Source: Spongilla lacustris (Eukaryota > Porifera > Demospongiae > Spongillida > Spongillidae). From it: a stretch of DNA of 64,000 nt. Shown one piece after another: positions 12,673 to 26,457 of this stretch (its first letter is position 1; each line of letters begins with the position of its first letter). The translations under genes were made by a program, and so were the position numbers. Location: positions 6,637,622 through 6,701,621 of the forward strand of contig OX442425.1 in the NCBI GenBank assembly GCA_949361645.1, given 5' to 3'. The notes below the pieces were generated by a model, which was not told where the DNA came from, searched no databases, and was given only the letters and a program-made list of their open reading frames with translations.

Positions 12673-12886
12673 AATGGAGGAGGAGGAGGAGGAGGAGGAG
12701 GAGGAGGAGGAGGAGGAGGAGGAGGAGGGGGAGGAGGAGGAGGAGGAGGAGGAGGGGGGAGGAGGAGGAGGAGGAGGGGGAGGAGGGGGAGGAGGAGGAG
12801 GAGGAGGGGGAGGAGGAGGAGGAGGAGGAGGAGGAGGAGGGGGAGGAGGAGGAGGAGGAGGAGGAGGAGGAGGAGGAGGAGGAGGT
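12673..12886. repeat. (GGA)n microsatellite
   Basis: About 210 bp of GGA units with scattered GGGGGA interruptions. It is strongly G-rich on the plus strand. Confidence 0.95.
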
Positions 12887-13420
12887 GTGCGTGTGTGGGT
12901 GGGGAGTGTTGTTTGTGTGAGTGTAAGTTCATGGTATGAGTATTATGTGTGTCATTGTTGTGTGTGTGTGGGTGGGTGATGTGTTGTATGTGAGTATAAG
13001 GTCATGTTGTGTGTGTCAGGTTGTGTGAGTGTGGGTGGTGTGTATGTGGTGGTGTGTATGTAGGTGGTGTATGAGTGAAAGTTAATAGTATGGGTGCTAT
13101 GTGTGTCACAGTTGTGTGTATGTGTGGGTGGGTGGTGTGTTGTATGTGAGTGTAAGGTCATGGTCTGGGTGTTATATGTGTCATGCATGGTTGTGTGTGT
13201 GTGTGTGTGGTGTGTATGTGGTGTGTGTGAGTGGTATGGATGTTACCGGTATGGGTATTATGTGTGTCACGGTTGTGTGTGTGTGGGGGGGGGGGGGGGG
13301 GTGGTTTGTTGTGTAAGTTCATGGTATGGGTGTTACCTGGTGTCAAGGCTGTGCATGGGTGGTGTGTGTGTAATGGTGATGTGCACATGTGATATGTGTT
13401 GTGGTGTATTTAAATTGCAG
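12887..13420. repeat. TG-rich degenerate tandem repeat
   Basis: Degenerate higher-order units of roughly 100 bp built from GTGTG runs plus a returning core near AAGGTCATGGT(A/C)TG, TATTATGTGTGTCA. It contains a poly-G run at about 13287-13302. The open frames here are repeat artefacts. Confidence 0.8.
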
Positions 13421-13841
13421 TAGGTATGTCACATTGGTGTGTGAGTAGGGGATGGTGTTGCCTATGTACTCACCTAACCAAATCTTGGTGTGGATTAAAT
13501 TTAATTTCACTTGAATTTACAGGAAATGAAGTAATTTTAAAACAGTTCTTTTTGAACTACCCTCAGAAATGTGACGTTTTACTTTGCTTATCTTTGCACT
13601 CACATAGGGCAGAAGATATGAAATGTGAGAGATGGTAAAAATATTAATGACCATCTCACAAAACCAAATACACAAAAACGTAAACATACCACACAAATGT
13701 GATACACTCCCTCCCCTATCATAATGCTACCCATAGCAGAAGGCCATGACACACAATACTCATGTGCACACCTGCCAGTAGAGGATGAGGGTTGGTGCAC
13801 TTTTTGTCCAATTGCATGGCCATAAGTAATATGTAATTCTC
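13421..13841. other. No gene recognised
   Basis: No coding support. Ordinary AT-rich sequence. Confidence 0.4.
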
Positions 13842-13873
<32 letters not shown>

Positions 13874-13891
13874 ACACCCCCCCCCCCCCCC
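13842..13891. repeat. Poly-C tract
   Basis: Almost uninterrupted C run with one CACA interruption. Confidence 0.95.
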
Positions 13892-14510
13892 TTCCACCAA
13901 AACTCATGGAGATCATGCACATATTAAAATAATCCTCTGGTCATCCCACTTTTTATTGGCAGCACACGCACATAAAAAAATTATGTTGACACATGTTCAT
14001 TCCCTGCTTTTAGTGCTCATCCCTCAGATTGCAATGTTCAGTTCAACCTTATTAATAGTATAGTAAACTTTGGTATTTGGTATTGTAATAAACATGTGAG
14101 AGGCAGGGAAGTCCCCCTTAACCATTGATAAACATGAGATTGTTACTGAATAGAGTGTTGCTTTTGTCATGTCTAGCGCACGTGATTGACTCAGAAGGCA
14201 ACACTGTTACCTTTGAAACGTTGTATCTGTAGCTCATTTAGTTGAGATGTATACAAAAATGAAAAAGCATCAAGCCAAACTGGTTCAAAAACAATGGTAG
14301 AAGCGTAATTAAGCACGCTAGCTGCACGTATCAGTACTGCAAAAGGTTGAGCACTTCATTCCATGATCAGTTGCCCATTATCCCAACATACAAAACAATA
14401 TAGCCAGTACAAGTGTGAGAGATTCCTGCTAATGCACAGAACTAGCTGCTGAGCTCACGTGATTTATAAGTATAACAAAATGTCTTATAATTGTATACCC
14501 CCTCAAGCTA
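13892..14510. other. No gene recognised
   Basis: No recognisable gene. Confidence 0.4.
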
Positions 14511-14713
14511 CAAGGGCGGATCCAGCGAGAGGGTCCTGAGGGTCCGGAACCCCGACAGTGACATACATGTAGAGACAATACTATCTCTGGTGACGTGTGC
14601 CACGGGATTTCCCGCGATTTTTTTTCTGTGACTGACTTGACGAGCATTTATTTGTACATGTGCCAAGAGCTATAGGTGGTTAAACTTTTCCAGTCAAAAA
14701 AAAATGACGGCTT
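14511..14713. mobile_element. One end of a hAT-like element running into the gap
   Basis: CAAGGGCGGATCCAG at 14511 resembles the GGCGGATCCAG ends of the elements at 31167 and 52286, preceded by AGCTA as a possible target duplication. The other end is not seen and may lie in the gap. Confidence 0.4.
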
Positions 14714-14913
14714 NNNNNNNNNNNNNNNNNNNNNNNNNNNNNNNNNNNNNNNNNNNNNNNNNNNNNNNNNNNNNNNNNNNNNNNNNNNNNNNNNNNNNNN
14801 NNNNNNNNNNNNNNNNNNNNNNNNNNNNNNNNNNNNNNNNNNNNNNNNNNNNNNNNNNNNNNNNNNNNNNNNNNNNNNNNNNNNNNNNNNNNNNNNNNNN
14901 NNNNNNNNNNNNN
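14714..14913. other. Assembly gap (200 N)
   Basis: Exactly 200 unknown bases, a likely placeholder length. Sequence on its right side duplicates 10907-11066. Confidence 0.99.
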
Positions 14914-15073
14914 AGAAAACGATGTCAACACGCATGCGTGCCGCCGGTGCCGGTGTTGTAGTGTATATACATGTATAATGTCAACCCTTAAATTTCTCTC
15001 CCCTGACTTTATGCATTATCGTAGATGGACAATCAAAGTCAACGCGCTCCCGTGTACCGCATGCAAATCCATA
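14914..15073. repeat. Copy of 10907-11066
   Basis: About 160 bp with only a few base differences from 10907-11066, starting exactly at the gap edge (AGAAAACGATGTCAACACGC) and diverging after GCAAATCCATA. Either a true duplication or an unmerged haplotype joined across the gap. Confidence 0.85.
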
Positions 15074-15076
15074 CTA

Positions 15077-15800
15077 AATCTTTAGTGGAGAGATGCAGTG
15101 TCATTGATATTTTCGTTGTATACTCAAGTATACAAGACCAAACAGAGCATGCCGGGTGGACGGATGTTTAAGATAGTGAAGTAAAACTATTTAACAGCTT
15201 ACTATAATATGCCCAAAACATCGATCCTAATCTTCATGTGTTGCTAATTATATAGAATTGGCTATATGGATTGTTGAAGGTGTGTTTGTGTTGTGTATGC
15301 AGGTGTCAGTATGTAAAATATTATATATAATTATGCCATTTTAATTCATTAATTTTGATGCTAAAATGATCTAGATGGATTTTAGCCCTAGCATGATTAA
15401 TACACAATGTTCAGACTGACTTAATTTGTGTCTTTGTATGTATCAGTCAATTCTGGTTCTGTATCAGGCATAATGTGACTGTGTTGTGTACATGTAATCC
15501 AGGTATAAAATTTAATAGCATTGTACCAGTTCAATATATTTGGGGTTGCCGAGTTACTAGCCTATCTGCAGGTGAGTTAGAGTGAAATGAGATAAACGTA
15601 TAAACACCAGTCCACTGTTAATAAAAAAACAGTAAATGCCGCATCCTTTGTAAGTTGTAGTGTCCTATCTCAGCCTATCATTGAAAGTATTTAGTACTCT
15701 ACTGCATCAAATGGGTGGCAATCTATTAAAAGTATCAAATGGTGCTCATTAAAAACATGTCAACCAAATGTTTTGCTATGGCAACACACATAGCAACACA
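15077..15800. repeat. Left arm of large inverted repeat
   Basis: Reverse complement of about 18630-19338, beginning AATCTTTAGTGGAGAGATGC, with a few small indels and mismatches. The arm is about 700 bp and no reading frame is recognised in it. Confidence 0.85.
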
Positions 15801-15820
15801 TTTCAGTTGTGAGCAAGCCA

Positions 15821-15943
15821 TACACAGCAAAAACAGTTTGGTGTATTTCACTCAAAACGGCAAACTATATCACTCTGAATCAGGATTCTGAGTGATATAG
15901 TTTGCGTTTTGAGTGAAATACACTAAAAATTTTTTGCTGTGTA
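15821..15943. mobile_element. Hairpin MITE, TA-flanked, CACAGCAAAAA ends
   Basis: A near-perfect 123-bp palindrome: TACACAGCAAAAA at the left, complement at the right, inner stem TTTCACTCAAAACGGCAAAC with a complementary partner, loop around 15880-15890. TA dinucleotides at both ends suit Tc1/mariner-type insertion. Same family as 10353-10470. Confidence 0.85.
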
Positions 15944-15959
15944 TGCTGAATAATATCTA

Positions 15960-16720
15960 GTGGACCAGGCCATTGCCAGCAGATAAACCACGACTCCTTT
16001 TTGTGTCAGCACTCCATGCTGCTTCATGGCTTTCTGTTGTCCTTTCAATTTGCTTGGGTCTGCACATGGACTCTGATGAATTTCAGACTGCAGTGAAGTG
16101 GTGGCTGGGTATGGAGACCTCTTGTGGTTCCACATGTTCTCTCTGCCCAAACAGTGGCCTAGACCCACTTGGCCATCATGCCGCTACATGCAAATGTGGA
16201 GGTGATGTTCTGAGGTATAATAAATAGAGGAACATATTGGTGGATAGTCTGGGGACCCAAATAATGGTTGTACTAACCATCAGTCGGGTCCCCAGACTAC
16301 TTGGTGGATGGGCTCGCTGGCTTGTTCTGGACTCAGCCATGATCATCGGCCAGCTGGCATTTTAGCTTTTGACTGGGGGCATGAGAAGCCTGCTGCTCTG
16401 GACATAGCTGTTGCTTCACCGCTTAACACAAACATTTTACTGGAGGTGGGTGACCATGTGATTGGTGGTGCAGCAACTCAGGCTGCTGAGGCATGGAATC
16501 ATGCAGCCAATGACCAGAAGTGTTCAGATCTGGGGTGGGCTTGTGTACCACTTGCTGTTGAATCCTGTGACAAAGAAGCCCAGGAGTGTTTTTCCTGTCT
16601 TGCCTCATGTTCAACAAGGCCACCTTCGATATTTACAGTCGACTGAACATGAATCTTACTCTAGCTAGAGGAATTGCCAAAGCAATCACGTCAGTTAGCT
16701 TCCACAATAGTGACAATAAT
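15960..16720 (+). pseudogene. Family 1 non-LTR fragment (zinc knuckle + endonuclease)
   Basis: Reads ADKPRLLFVSALHAASW, then VKWWLGMETSCGSTCSLCPN, the zinc knuckle CSLCPNSGLDPLGHHAATC (C-x2-C-x9-H-x4-C) and GGDVLRYN. After a 56-bp insertion at 16245-16300 it resumes with SRPAGILAFDWGHEKPAALD, the endonuclease core, then EAWNHAANDQKCSDLGWACV. Frames are shifted and the end is decayed. It lacks reverse transcriptase. Confidence 0.8.
16245..16300. mobile_element. 56-bp palindromic mini-element with 8-bp target duplication
   Basis: TAGTCTGGGGACCC at the left is complementary to GGGTCCCCAGACTA at the right, and the centre ATGGTTGTACTAACCAT is itself palindromic. TTGGTGGA lies at 16237-16244 and again at 16301-16308. 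The insertion splits the retroelement fragment between knuckle and endonuclease, so the site of insertion is clear. Confidence 0.75.
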
Positions 16721-16769
16721 CAGTGTGTATAGTTAGATTTACTTGTGCATTCATATATTAATGTTAGTG

Positions 16770-17340
16770 TGCCCTATGCCCAAACAGCACATTAGATCCC
16801 CTTGGTCACCATGCCACAACATGCAAAAAAGGAGGAGACGTGGTCATCCGTCACAACCATCTGCGCAATGTGTTGGTGGAGACTTGCCGTAGAGCCCACT
16901 TGAGTGTGAAGGTGGAGATGGGTAGCAACCTTACTTCAGACCATGACCACTCACGCCCCGCAGACATTTTGCTACCCAATTGGGCCCTTGGTAAACCAGC
17001 TGCCTTTGATATCTCAGTGACATCACCGCTAAATCCTAACGTTTTATCAGTAGCGGGATTGTCAGCTGGGGCAGCTGCGTTGTCCACTGAAGAGCGCAAA
17101 CACATGGAAAATGACCCCAAATGCAATGCCTTGGGGTGGTGTTGTATACCTCTGGTTGCAGAGTCGTATGGTGCTTGGGGAAAAGAAGCCATAGATTCAT
17201 TTAAAATGCTTGCCTCCCGTCTTGCCATAACATCGAGCAAAACAAAATCAGCTGTGCTGTCTGAGCTGTACAGTAGGCTCAACCTGCATTTGGTGAGAGC
17301 GAATGCAACAGCGATCCTCTCCAGGTGGCTCCCATCTTAA
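16770..17340 (+). pseudogene. Family 1 non-LTR C-terminal region, well preserved
   Basis: One open frame runs from the zinc knuckle (CALCPNSTLDPLGHHATTC) through GGDVVIRHNHLRN, the endonuclease core RPADILLPNWALGKPAAFD then ISVTSPLN, and the tail HMENDPKCNALGWCCIPL, ESYGAWGKEA, LSELYSRLNLHLVRANATAI to a stop at 17338-17340. No frame breaks are seen over about 190 codons, but the reverse transcriptase is absent, so it is a 5'-truncated insertion. The core resembles PD-(D/E)XK endonucleases of R2/NeSL-type non-LTR elements; the catalytic assignment is inferred. Confidence 0.82.
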
Positions 17341-18473
17341 AGTTTAATTAACTGTAGTGTGATTTAAGTGTTGTGTTTATTACATATTCTGTCTATAAAT
17401 TATATATATATTAATGTTATGTATGTTCATAATTTCATAATTTTATAATTATAATTGCAATAGTAATGACACAGTTGCAAAAATTGTCTCCATCATTAAG
17501 ATACATACAGAATAAAGTATGTATTTTATTTCACTGCATATTATTTATTATTTCACTGTATATTATTTATGCTTGCTACTGCATGCACCTGAACCATCAC
17601 TCAACTGTGAACATTTACAACAGTTTTGTTACACCTGTTTTCTCAAGTTACAGCCCAGTCACAAAGCATACTAACTTCAACTTGTCTGATGCCAGTTTCC
17701 TCTTCTCATGTACCATCAGACCTTGCTTTGTTCCCTGCAAAAATACAAGTTTGTTTACCTATTACTATGGGTAAACCAGCACCTCTTGATGTATCAGTAT
17801 AACCTTTGTTTAAATCCTAAATGATTCTAGAAGCAAGAGTATATAGCTGTATAAGCTACATAAGTTTCAAGCTATGACCCTCATGCAGGTATAAACCTTG
17901 AGAACATGGCTCTTGCATGGGAATATTTATAATTTCGTAGTTAATGATGATAACAATACTATTTAAAAAATGTGAAAAAAAAGATAAGTCTTGATCCTGA
18001 TAAATGAGGTGAATACTACTACAATACATGTACTGTGAGCACATGATCCAAGTAAGATTACTCCTTACAATAATAAAAATGTTTCTTGTGGTCAAAGATG
18101 TACCAAAAACATCCCGGTATTTATTTATCGCTTATTGGCTATATGGATTGTTGAAAATTTAGTACCATGTTATCACTGTATCATTTGTGCTCATGTGTAT
18201 TAAATATGCATAGCAATATGATCTACAAATTCTGGAAAGTTAGAGTATTCTTTTCTATCAATTCACTAACATATAATTTTTTTAAGTACACATGGCGGCA
18301 TAATTTGGCCCTGAATAGGTGGAGATTTTACAAGTGCAGTTCTGCAAGTACAATGGAAGTTGGGTGCTGATTACAAGTCAGAAAGTCAGTGAAGACAATT
18401 GTCTCAGGAGGATATATTGAGCCTAGAATAGTTTTGCAATGAATATTTTGCGTGCATACACTGAAGATTAAAA
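17341..18473. other. No gene; short retroelement relic at about 17767-17840
   Basis: AT-rich. MGKPAPLDVSV at 17768 followed by degenerate LNP-like sequence is a small piece of the family 1 endonuclease core. GGCTATATGGATTGTTGAA at about 18137 recurs inside both arms of the inverted repeat. Confidence 0.5.
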
Positions 18474-18505
18474 CCCTAACCCTAACCCTAACCCTAACCC
18501 TAACC
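18474..18505. repeat. Interstitial telomeric repeat (CCCTAA)n
   Basis: Just over five perfect CCCTAA units (TTAGGG on the minus strand), the metazoan telomere repeat, between the retroelement fragments and the right arm of the inverted repeat. Confidence 0.95.
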
Positions 18506-18590
18506 GAGATTATCTAAATAAGGTTTTAAATAATAAAGGAAATAAAAAATTAGTGCTAATGAAACATAGGCCTACTGGCCCAGAGTACTT

Positions 18591-18684
18591 CACAAATTCC
18601 AAACTTACAAATGTTGTGGAGCCTTACTAAGGAAGAAAAATTCATTGCCATAGCAACATATTTTGTAAGTTTGGAATTTGTGAC
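18591..18684. repeat. Short stem-loop CACAAATTCCAAACTTACAAA
   Basis: CACAAATTCCAAACTTACAAA at 18591 pairs with its exact complement at about 18663-18683. The right half overlaps the inner end of the right inverted-repeat arm. Confidence 0.8.
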
Positions 18685-19338
18685 ATGTTTTTTTATGAGC
18701 GCCACTGTGATACTGAATAATCTGTCACCTATCAGATGCAGTAGAGTACTAAATGCTTTCAATGATGGACTGAGATAGGACACTACAACTTACAAAGGAT
18801 GCGGCATTTACTGTTTTTGTATTAACAGTGGACTGTTGTTTATACGTTTATCTCATTTCACTCTAACTCACCTGCAGATAGGCTAGTAACTCGGCAACCC
18901 CAAATAAATTGAACTGGTACAATGCTATTAAATTTTATACCTGGATTACATGTACACAACACAGTCACATTATGCCTGATACAGAACCAGAATTGACTGA
19001 TACATACAAAGACACAAATTAAGTCAGTCTGAACATTGTGTATTAATCATGCTAGGGCTAAAATCAACCTAGAAAAATCATTTAGCATCAAAATTAATGA
19101 ATTAAAATGGCATAATTATATATAATATTTTACATACTGACACCTGCATACACAACACAAACACACCTTCAACAATCCATATAGCTTAGGATCGATGTTT
19201 TGGGCATATTATAGGAAGCTGTTAAATAGTTTTACTTCACTATCTTAAACATCCGTCCACCCAGCATGCTCTGTTTGGTCTTGTATACTTGAGTATACAA
19301 CGAAAATATCAATGACACTGCATCTCTCCACTAAAGAT
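18630..19338. repeat. Right arm of large inverted repeat
   Basis: Reverse complement of about 15077-15800, ending GCATCTCTCCACTAAAGATT. Small indels distinguish the arms. Confidence 0.85.
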
Positions 19339-21368
19339 TCATGCACATGGTAATATTTTATGACAAGAACATTACACAATTTGCATAATAAAAAAGAATG
19401 ACAGATATTGGAATAAAAATAGTCAGTTTGCAATGAATCTACTGAGGGAAGTGTTCAACCTCAGTAAAGTTAGTTCCAACGAGCTCCTGCACAGAATATC
19501 GAAGGCTCAGCAGGAAGTGTTCCATTGAGGTTGGTGTGTTTTCTTTCTAGTCATCAAATATACTGGGTGTGACCAGTCAATACTGTTGTGAGGGAAAGAG
19601 AGAGCAAATTGAGTGCTGGTGTAACAAGGATTGTCCCACATACCACATACACTCATGCAAACCACACAGCCAGTCCACAAAATGAATTAATAAAGAGCAT
19701 TCTCTGCACACCTCTGAGACACCAAAGAGACACCTTACAGTGCTCTGACTGGGAGGGGAGTATCTTTAATCTTCAGAAAAGTTTTTGCACCATTATGATA
19801 CTGTCTGTGGGTTACTTTATTGTCAGCCAAATTGCTGAGATGTGACTGGGTTATTTGTATCTAATACAATTTATGGATGCACGATAACATATTAATTAAA
19901 GACCCAAATTAGCAACTAAACAGAACAATCCAGCAGTATAGGGAAGATATTTACAAAAATCCAGGCTGAATACATACATGTAATTGCAAAGAGCTCAAAA
20001 TCCAAACTTTTTTTAATTCACAAAGGCACATGCTAACTATAACATTTTAAACAAGGTACATGCATCAATGCGTGCTCTACCATAGGCAAAACATTATTCA
20101 CCAACAACAACACTGCTCAATGCATGATGAGCCTGATATTGCAGCTCTAGTGGTCAAGCCTGCCATATCATCCTTGATCTGGGACAGTTACATGTATGTA
20201 TCTGGATCTAGGACATGGAGATGGGAGACTAACAGGTTAAAAATGAGGAACAATTTCAAGTTTTTTTAATTTTTAATAAGGCGAGCTCCTTGACGTACAA
20301 CTACCACCATATCTAATATGTGGATATCAATTTCATACAAACGAATTTTAAAAACTTCAAGCAATTTACATATGTTAAAATAAAAAAGCAGCAGTGAATT
20401 TCTAACGCATCAGAATGAAAGTACAGCTCCAATAACCAGCTTTCAGAAATATACATGCACATGTGTATGCATTCAATAAGTAAGAAGAATGCAAAAACCA
20501 GTGCAAGGCAAAGAAAATAAAGTTCATAAATTAATTCAGTGTCCGATTTATCCTGGTTGTCCCACTATGTTTAATACAAAGATACAAGCAATCGATTAAT
20601 ATTCTATATGCTAATGTGCAGGCTAGAACCATTGCTCTGTTTAATGGCAATGTTGATACCCTGTATAACCTTTTGAATCATGGATGCAATTTGATGCAAT
20701 TTTAGGTGTATGTAGCCTTTGGATACCTTCATCTAACTAAAGCAGGCTAGTAGAGTTAACAAATTGAAACATTTGCAAGAGTTGAAGCAGAAGCTCAACA
20801 GTCCGGTGCTCATCACCCAGCAGGTCTGGAAAGAACACAATGGACCATAAGCACACACACATACATACACAAATACTCACACACATACTCACACACATGC
20901 ACACTGCACACACATGTACGTAGGCCTACATGTACACGCACATCTCACCAGACCAGGTACAAGAAATTCCCGAGAATGTCAGCTGACTATGGCAGATGTA
21001 TCAGGCACAGATCACCTAATTATTACTCCACCCCTTGTTCCCTTCCATGCTCCCAATGTTGGTTTTTTTTTTAACTTCACCGCAACATCTATTTATAAAA
21101 ATTCATTTTGGTGGCAGCAACAGCATTCCCTATAGTCAAATATGAGTGAATGGCACTGATGACCAGGTACTTTTGTATTGTATACACTTTTGTAATTATG
21201 TCACAGCTGTGACATACTTGAGTCTGGACACCACACAAAGGTAATAGATAATCCATGACAAATTATGGCATTATACCAGTAGTATCAGCGAGGGTCATTG
21301 GGCTATTGCATTATTCAACCATACACCCCTACAGATGACAATAAATGGTGTCCAGGGGGTATAGGGTG
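19339..21368. other. No gene recognised
   Basis: No supported coding region. Short (AC)-rich patch at about 20850-20910. Confidence 0.4.
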
Positions 21369-21474
21369 TGTGTGTTTGTGTGCCTGTGTGCGTGTGTGTG
21401 TTTGTGTGTATGTGTGTGCATGTGTGTGTATGTGTGTGCATGTGTGTGTATGTGTGTGCGTGTGTGTTTGTGTG

Positions 21475-21547
<73 letters not shown>
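21369..21547. repeat. (GT)n microsatellite
   Basis: GT repeat with TTTGTG, GCATGTG and GTATG interruptions in the first half, pure GT in the second. Confidence 0.95.
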
Positions 21548-21550
<3 letters not shown>

Positions 21551-21627
21551 GAAATAGCAAAAGCTTGGCCAGGGAGGTGTAACCAAATAGAAGCTCGTCC
21601 AGGAGTATTTAAAAGTATGCTCCAGGT

Positions 21628-21636
21628 GTGCGTGTG

Positions 21637-21713
<77 letters not shown>
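21628..21713. repeat. (GT)n microsatellite
   Basis: Nearly pure GT run, about 80 bp from the previous one. Confidence 0.95.
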
Positions 21714-21714
<1 letters not shown>

Positions 21715-21800
21715 TGTGGGGGGGTTACATTTGCCATTTGTAGGGATCTATTGATGAAATAAGGAATAGCCCATGCCAGTTTGCTGATATTCTTCGATCC

Positions 21801-21828
21801 CACCCCCCCCCCCCCCCCCCCCCCCCCC
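21801..21828. repeat. Poly-C tract
   Basis: C run followed by GCCTCCTACC. On the minus strand, sequence beyond it (21838-21960) has an open, GC-richer frame ending in an AAAG/GTAGG donor-like site; it could be an exon but is unrecognised. Confidence 0.85.
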
Positions 21829-22091
21829 GCCTCCTACCTTTCGCGAAGTTCTCCTGGTGCCTGCCATATGCTTCCTCTGTCGGGTCTGACTTGCAGAAGT
21901 GCTTCAACGAGTCGAGAGCTGCACGCGCCGGACCCTGATTATGCAGTGATATATCATACTTTATAGGGCCTAGTACTGTAACCTATTGAAATTAGAAACT
22001 CTCATGTATGAACGAGTAGCAAGTACTAAAGTAGCAGCGTTAAACGCACCTCAAGATATAAGTAAATGACTCGATCGATAGTTCGACATTG

Positions 22092-22276
22092 TGATGGGGC
22101 ACGGCAGCTTTGTAGGCTGTAGCGAGTGTAGGGCACGAGCAACTTCGTACGTTGTAGGGCACGGCAGCTTTGTAGGCTGTAGCGAGTGTAGGGCACGAGC
22201 AACTTCGTACGTTGTAGGGCACGGCAGCTTTGTAGGCTATAGGGCACGGGCAACTTCGTACGTTGTAGGGCACAGC
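22092..22276. repeat. 60-bp minisatellite
   Basis: About three copies of a 60-bp unit made of two related halves, GGGCACGGCAGCTTTGTAGG and GGGCACGAGCAACTTCGTAC, each followed by a short linker. The first two units are almost identical. Confidence 0.9.
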
Positions 22277-22476
22277 AGCTTGGTAGGGAGGGGACAAATC
22301 GTACACTATTCTAATAGATGCACACCAAGATTGGGGGTAAAATATATAAAAATAAAAATAAATACGGGGCCCGCGGTGGGGAAAATTTTTCATAAAAAAT
22401 TGAATATTGACGGCAACGGCGTTCATAAATGTGGATTAGGATAAACAGTTTTGGCTTCTCAGCCTGCTAATCTGCA

Positions 22477-22790
22477 AAGGTGAAGTATGTAATTCTATCC
22501 TTGGGCTGTACCATCATGGCTGCTCCAACCTTGGACTTGCCAAGCAACAGCTGAAGCACCCCCTTGGCTACAAGACAAGAGGCTTACAGAATCATCCTTC
22601 CTATGGCGGGTACATCTCCAAGCAGCCACACCCACACAAAATCCACTAGTGCACTACGCCACCACAAACCCACGCACTGCACATTAAGGGGAATCCCTCA
22701 CACATGCATGTACCTCATCAGTCCCACAGCATTCATCATCTCTGTGGGGAATATCTTTTCCCACCAAACTCAGGACAGATGCAATGCACA
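22477..22790 (-). pseudogene. Relic of HPGD-like exons 6 and 5
   Basis: Degenerate copy of the 3' part of the dehydrogenase gene: minus-strand last-exon sequence (22477-22570), intron with TACATCTCCAAGCAGCCACA like that of copy B, and the end of exon 5 (CCTCATCAGTCCCACAGC at about 22727). Splice signals and frame are lost. It lies just beyond the 3' end of copy B. Confidence 0.8.
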
Positions 22791-23191
22791 AAAAAGAAAA
22801 GAGGTAGCCATCCTATGCATATCATGTTTGTGTATGTCATGCTGAGGGCTGGCCAACATAAATGAAAATGTGCAAACCTATATTATTATATATAATTATT
22901 ATATATACAATTGTGTGACTCCCAGATCAATGTTATATATGTAATCATATCATCCTCTATACTGTACACGATAGTCAATGCAAAAAGATTTCAATTTCCT
23001 GCTTCCATACGTACTATGACAGCTGATATTACATGGTGTCTGAGGTACCGATTGGTCAACGCACTGCAGAGCTGCATATACATAAATGTGTTCTTGGCAC
23101 AACTGATGAAATTGTACATAAATGTGAAAAGTTTCGTGTACTATACATCGTATAAAAAACTAAAATTTCAAATCATAAACCTGAACTACAA

Positions 23192-25846
<2,655 letters not shown>

Positions 25847-26457
25847 AATTTGTTTACTAAAACGTAGTTATGAAAACGTCATCTGAGAATATTAATCACT
25901 TATCATCGTTAGTTTCGTACCCAGACCCAATTCAATTAAAACTTCATAGGCCTGGGTAGATCCTTTTAGCATAGATACGCTTTTAGTAAGGCAACAGGCA
26001 AGTTAAAGTGCTCTTAATGGACGAGGGTACGGTAGAAGTGGAGTGTTTTGACAGCACGTTGGAGACATGTATATACTAATGGGAAAGGATAATCATGTTA
26101 TTGACTTATAAGTTATTGTTTCTTTGCCCATTGGTTCTGGGAAGACGCCATTTTTCTTGTTTGTTAGTGCATGATTATATTGCTCGCCACATTCCTTGGG
26201 TTAAAGTTGGGTACATTCGTACAACTGGAATAAATAATTTATAATGATAAAAGGTCTGGTACCCAGACTAAAAGTAACTAAAAGATTCGTGTGGTGTAGC
26301 CTCATCGCAGATAATGATTTTGCTACATGCAATGCAAACCAGCTAGCTAGCTAGCGCTCGAGAAGCTAATCATAATTGTGCTTATTCTATTCATAACTAA
26401 TTAATGTACACGTGACTTCCGTGGGTGTGCCATTCGGTAAGGGACACAAAATTGGCG
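25847..26457. promoter_or_regulatory. Divergent intergenic region between copy B and ubiquitin-like gene
   Basis: About 610 bp between two divergent start codons. It has a GCTAGCTAGCTAGC-type run at about 26339-26354 but no obvious TATA box. A bidirectional promoter is inferred from spacing alone. Confidence 0.35.

Noticed and set aside
12674..12979. Long poly-Glu/poly-Gly and poly-Leu/poly-Pro open frames
   Set aside because: They are translations of the (GGA)n microsatellite in several frames and have no codon-use signal.
14648..14978. Four ORFs across the N gap
   Set aside because: They consist mainly of unknown residues from the 200-N gap.
21298..21803. CVCVCV / HTHTHT proteins
   Set aside because: Artefacts of (GT)n repeats; the same occurs at 23426, 40481, 62000 and 63814.
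21838..21960. Minus-strand GC-rich open frame with donor-like end
   Set aside because: Reads RAALDSLKHFCKSDPTEEAY-like sequence with plausible coding character, but no start, no second exon and no family match; noted only under the poly-C entry.
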